Origin: Nitrospiraceae bacterium | GTDB taxonomy: Bacteria > Nitrospirota > Nitrospiria > Nitrospirales > UBA8639 | Assembly: GCA_003523945.1 (NCBI GenBank) | Contig: DOFS01000262.1 | Location: forward strand, 4,316 to 22,599 | DNA length: 18,284 bases | Direction: 5' to 3' | Part shown: in pieces, positions 15,724 through 18,284 of the stretch | How positions within the stretch are numbered: the first letter of the stretch is position 1 | Layout of the letters: the number at the start of each line of letters is the position of its first letter | Notes under the pieces: model-generated | Databases searched by the model: none | What the model saw: the letters and a program-made list of their open reading frames with translations, nothing else | What the model was told of the DNA's origin: nothing | Made by a program: the position numbers and the translations under genes

Positions 15724-15851
15724 AGAGAAATTCCTTTTTAGTGGGGTGTAAAACCAAAGCATGTCATGAAACAAAGAACTCCGCAGGAGCCTTACGGGGA
15801 ATAGTTTTCCACCCGCGAAGAGACCTTTCTGGAGACCTGAAGGAACTCAAC

Positions 15852-15887
15852 ATGGACAAAATAGAAAAGATCCAACAACTCCTATAG
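15852..15887 (+). other. Short ORF with ribosome binding site in the divergent spacer
   Basis: The 324-base spacer between the divergent TauE/SafE and methyltransferase genes contains AAGGA (15839-15843) followed eight bases later by ATG 15852 and MDKIEKIQQLL before TAG. Reading through the TAG continues HFPGKRPSYSRNIAGHNYEY to another TAG, so this may be the start of a decayed gene with a Gln-to-stop change, or simply chance. Promoters for both flanking genes must lie in this spacer, but I could not assign them. Confidence 0.25.
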
Positions 15888-15983
15888 CATTTCCCTGGAA
15901 AGAGACCATCGTATTCCCGTAATATTGCCGGGCACAACTATGAATACATTCAATAGATAAGTAATTTTCTGAAATGAATAATA

Positions 15984-16003
15984 CCCCAGCGGATGGCTTG
16001 GGG
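15984..16003. promoter_or_regulatory. GC-rich stem-loop upstream of the methyltransferase gene
   Basis: CCCCAGC (15984-15990) pairs with GCTTGGGG (15996-16003) with one bulged T and a five-base loop, 44 bases before the ATG at 16048. No T run follows on either strand, so it is not a standard terminator. It could be an operator or leader hairpin. Confidence 0.3.
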
Positions 16004-16047
16004 AAATCGTAGAATGCATCAATCCTAATGATCGAAATGAGGTGTCC

Positions 16048-16905
16048 ATGAACTTTCCTGAGTATGACTCTCCACAACCGGTACCAATGGCTCAGTTGGC
16101 CGATCCACACATTCTCTATCAAAAGAGTGTGCAAAGCCCTGAAGTGGATATACCGTTCCTCACGGAATATTTCGAGGGATATACCAAAACTCCGCTCCGG
16201 CACCTTCGTGAGGATTTCTGCGGAACGGCCTTTTTGTCTTCCCATTTCGTGACCCGACATCCCGACAATCATGCCATGGGCATCGATCTGGATTGGCCCA
16301 CACTCAACTGGGGTATTAAACACAATATTTCCCAACTGACTCCTGCTCAACAGCAGCGGCTCACGCTCGTCAATGAAAATGTGTTGAACGTGCAACATCC
16401 TCTTTCGCAACTGACCGTGGCCATGAATTTCAGCTATATGGTGTTTCGTGATCGTCCAACCCTCTTGCAATACTTCAGGAATGCCAAGCGGTCGCTTCGG
16501 CCCGGCGGGTTGTTTGTGCTGGATATCTGGGGGGGCAGCGAAACTCAGGTGGAACAGGAGGAACATCGAGACATCGACAATCCCGCTGACGACGGAATTG
16601 GGAATTTTATCTTTGTGTGGGATCAGGATGTCTTTGAACCTTCCACGTATTTCTGTAGAACCCGGATTCATTTTCTCTTCCGCGATGGCAGTGAGCTTCG
16701 TAATGCCTTCGTCTATGATTGGCGCTTGTGGACGATTCCCGAAGTCACTGAACTCATGACAGAGGCCGGTTTTGAAGACGTGCACTTTCTCTGGGAAGGC
16801 CTCAATGCAGAAGCGAATGAAGGGACCGGCACCTATCATCGCGTAGAGAAAGGTGATTCCGACCCCTCCTGGATAGCCTATCTGGTTGGCCAGAATCCTG
16901 GATAA
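16048..16905 (+). CDS. Class I SAM-dependent methyltransferase, DFCGTA type
   Basis: Rossmann-fold methyltransferase of unknown substrate. ATG 16048 follows GAGGT at 16039-16043; the GTG at 16042 would overlap that site. The product has 285 residues. The SAM-binding loop reads EDFCGTAFLSS (55-65) in place of the classical DxGxGxG. The acidic strand-2 end is GIDLDWPTL (78-86), followed by NVLNVQ near strand 3, MNFSYMVF at strand 4 and the post-motif LRPGGLFVLDIWGG. The C-terminal third (HFLFRDGSELR to YLVGQNPG) probably caps the active site. The DFCGTA loop defines a group of uncharacterised methyltransferases, from memory seen in Nitrospira and cyanobacteria. Likely cytosolic. It lies 163 bases before the rqcH-like gene on the same strand. 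Confidence 0.85.
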   Translation: MNFPEYDSPQPVPMAQLADPHILYQKSVQSPEVDIPFLTEYFEGYTKTPLRHLREDFCGTAFLSSHFVTRHPDNHAMGIDLDWPTLNWGIKHNISQLTPAQQQRLTLVNENVLNVQHPLSQLTVAMNFSYMVFRDRPTLLQYFRNAKRSLRPGGLFVLDIWGGSETQVEQEEHRDIDNPADDGIGNFIFVWDQDVFEPSTYFCRTRIHFLFRDGSELRNAFVYDWRLWTIPEVTELMTEAGFEDVHFLWEGLNAEANEGTGTYHRVEKGDSDPSWIAYLVGQNPG

Positions 16906-17068
16906 GCCATGGCGTACCCACCCATCTACTATGATGTCCATGTCTATCTCTTCTCCACCTGATTTTTTCCAGGCAAAGAAAAAAAACCGTGTCCGGCAAG
17001 TTTCTGTATTCAATCGAACCATCCATTTCTGCTGTACCTCAGCTCCTCCGAACCGGTAGAACATAGGT

Positions 17069-18284
17069 ATGGCCCTCTCCCTTTCTGAATGTACGCAGAT
17101 TGTCGATGAATTGAACCGGGCCCTTCTCGGTGGGTTCATTCAGAAAACTCACCAACCCCGGCCGTTGACATTGACGCTTGATGTTCGTGCGCCCGGACAG
17201 ACGTATTCATTACTGGTATGTGTGGAGCCGCGGTTCGCCCGCCTGCATCTCACCTCCCAGAAGTTTGAGAATCCTCCGACTCCTCCTCCCTTCTGTGCCT
17301 TCCTGCGCTCACATGTGGAAGGTGGGCGCATTGTGAAGATCAATCAGGAACCAGGAGACCGGATTGTGTCTTTCACGATTGTAAAAGCCGGGCAGGTGTG
17401 TGTTTTGGTGATTGCCTTGACCGGCAATCAGGCCAATATGCATCTCTTGAATGAGGGGAAATTGATCTTGAGGTCGTTACGGGAGTCGCGTATGAAGGTT
17501 GGAGAACGCTATACGCCCCCAACATTAAGGCCGATGAAACCGCCGGAGTCTCTCCCTCCCCCTGCCATGCCGGCTCGAGTCCCACAGGACGAAACCGTGG
17601 CTTACCGGAGCGAGGAAATTGGCAAGCTGCTTCCTGAATCCTCAATTCAGGAGAAAGACCCGTTTGCGGAGCAATACCCGGTGTCGGCTGAATTGGAAGC
17701 CATCTATGGGCAACAAGAACTGGAGGGAGGCAAGGATGCCATCCTTGAACAGCAACTAGGTCAAGTGCGGAAGGCGCTGAAGCATGCGAAAAGAAAAATT
17801 CAGGCGTTACAAGAAGATTGTAAAAAGACGGAGCGGTTTCGGGAATATGCCCGGTATGGAGAACTGTTGAAGAGTCATCTCCATGAGATCAAAAAGGGAC
17901 AGGAGACCATCACTATGGTTGATTATTATGATCCGGCGCTGCCTACACTGACGCTCCCTCTTGACCCGGCTAAAGATGCGGTGTGGAATATGGAAGATTA
18001 CTTTCGGAAATACCATAAATACATCGGGGCTCAGGAACATCTCCAACCCCGCGTGAACCAGGCCCATCAGGAGGTGGCCCGATTGGAGGCGAAATTGGTT
18101 CAGCTAGAGCAAGGGATCATAGATCCGGATTTTTCAACAAAGCCCAAGAAGGCGTCCGGCCCGTCATCTTCCTCGGGAACCCGGGCATCCAAAGGCCGAC
18201 CGGCTCCAGCCCAGGGCTACCGGACCTATACATCTGCCGATGGGCTTCCTATTTTAGTCGGGAAAACGGCGAAGGATAATGATC
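17069..18284 (+). CDS. rqcH: NFACT/RqcH ribosome quality-control protein (3' truncated)
   Basis: Rqc2/RqcH homologue, historically annotated as fibronectin-binding protein A. Family members bind the stalled 50S-peptidyl-tRNA complex and add C-terminal alanine tails that mark nascent chains for degradation. The + frame is open from ATG 17069 to the window end, giving 405 residues with no stop. Seen: NFACT-N at about 1-145 with the family's functional Asp-Arg pair at 97-98 (EPGDRIV) and LTGNQANMHLLNEG. A Pro-rich linker (149-172) follows, then two long charged helices likely to form the coiled-coil arms (about 222-285 and 308-350), a Ser/Pro/Lys linker, and the start of the NFACT-R domain at YRTYTSADGLPILVGKT (384-400). 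The remaining RNA-binding domain lies beyond the window. The ribosome binding site is weak. Confidence 0.9.
   Translation, partial: MALSLSECTQIVDELNRALLGGFIQKTHQPRPLTLTLDVRAPGQTYSLLVCVEPRFARLHLTSQKFENPPTPPPFCAFLRSHVEGGRIVKINQEPGDRIVSFTIVKAGQVCVLVIALTGNQANMHLLNEGKLILRSLRESRMKVGERYTPPTLRPMKPPESLPPPAMPARVPQDETVAYRSEEIGKLLPESSIQEKDPFAEQYPVSAELEAIYGQQELEGGKDAILEQQLGQVRKALKHAKRKIQALQEDCKKTERFREYARYGELLKSHLHEIKKGQETITMVDYYDPALPTLTLPLDPAKDAVWNMEDYFRKYHKYIGAQEHLQPRVNQAHQEVARLEAKLVQLEQGIIDPDFSTKPKKASGPSSSSGTRASKGRPAPAQGYRTYTSADGLPILVGKTAKDND

Noticed and set aside
15847..17139. 430-codon open frame on the - strand opposite the methyltransferase gene
   Set aside because: It is antisense to a clear methyltransferase and extends into both flanking spacers. 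The peptide has no recognisable domain, and its composition looks like a mirror of the real codons. Long antisense frames are common opposite genes of this codon use.
1..18284. CRISPR arrays, tRNA/rRNA genes, toxin-antitoxin pairs, defence or biosynthetic systems
   Set aside because: I looked on both strands. No regularly spaced repeats, cloverleaf/CCA-like segments, rRNA signatures or defence-type domains were seen.

Overview
The window reads as ordinary bacterial chromosome from a diderm of moderate GC content. I infer a Nitrospira-like nitrite oxidiser, probably one of the lower-GC marine-type lineages. The reasons are the trpGDCFBA order, the density of redox and copper proteins, the half-length TauE/SafE exporter, and a zinc-ribbon-like sensor tail of a kind common in such genomes. 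This assignment is inference and no ribosomal gene is present to confirm it.

Region 1 (1-5407, + strand) is the tail of a tryptophan operon: trpG (5' end outside the window), trpD, trpC, trpF, trpB, trpA. Together these supply all steps from anthranilate to tryptophan; trpE is presumably just upstream. trpD/trpC overlap by ATGA. A 153-base gap with a tiny ORF separates trpC from trpF. trpB and trpA most likely start internally to their longest ORFs.

Region 2 (5408-7759) is a scar-rich stretch. It begins with a heavily mutated IS3-family transposase on the - strand that directly abuts trpA. Then come a small cysteine-containing protein behind a sigma-54-like box, a YfcE-type metallophosphoesterase (-), an orphan C-terminal sensor fragment (-), and a decayed spacer ending in a strong rho-independent terminator.

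Region 3 (7760-9328, +) is zwf, glucose-6-phosphate dehydrogenase, with an unusual leader holding the terminator and three ATGA-chained mini-ORFs.

Region 4 (9462-12818, -) is a loose same-strand group. It holds a Rieske [2Fe-2S]-flavodoxin fusion, an exported type 1 copper protein (probable CTG start), a five-helix membrane protein with paired histidines, and a coiled-coil tail-anchored protein. A REP-like dispersed repeat and a decayed gene end lie between them.

Region 5 (13047-15723, -) encodes ion and anion transport: a CPA2/Kef-type cation:proton antiporter with an RCK (TrkA) domain, and a half-length TauE/SafE permease.

Region 6 (16048-18284, +) encodes a class I SAM methyltransferase of the DFCGTA type and the first 405 codons of an NFACT/RqcH ribosome quality-control protein that runs off the window.

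I found no tRNA, rRNA, CRISPR array, phage or defence island. The least ordinary items are the Rieske-flavodoxin fusion within a redox cluster, the zwf leader, and the CTG-started cupredoxin.
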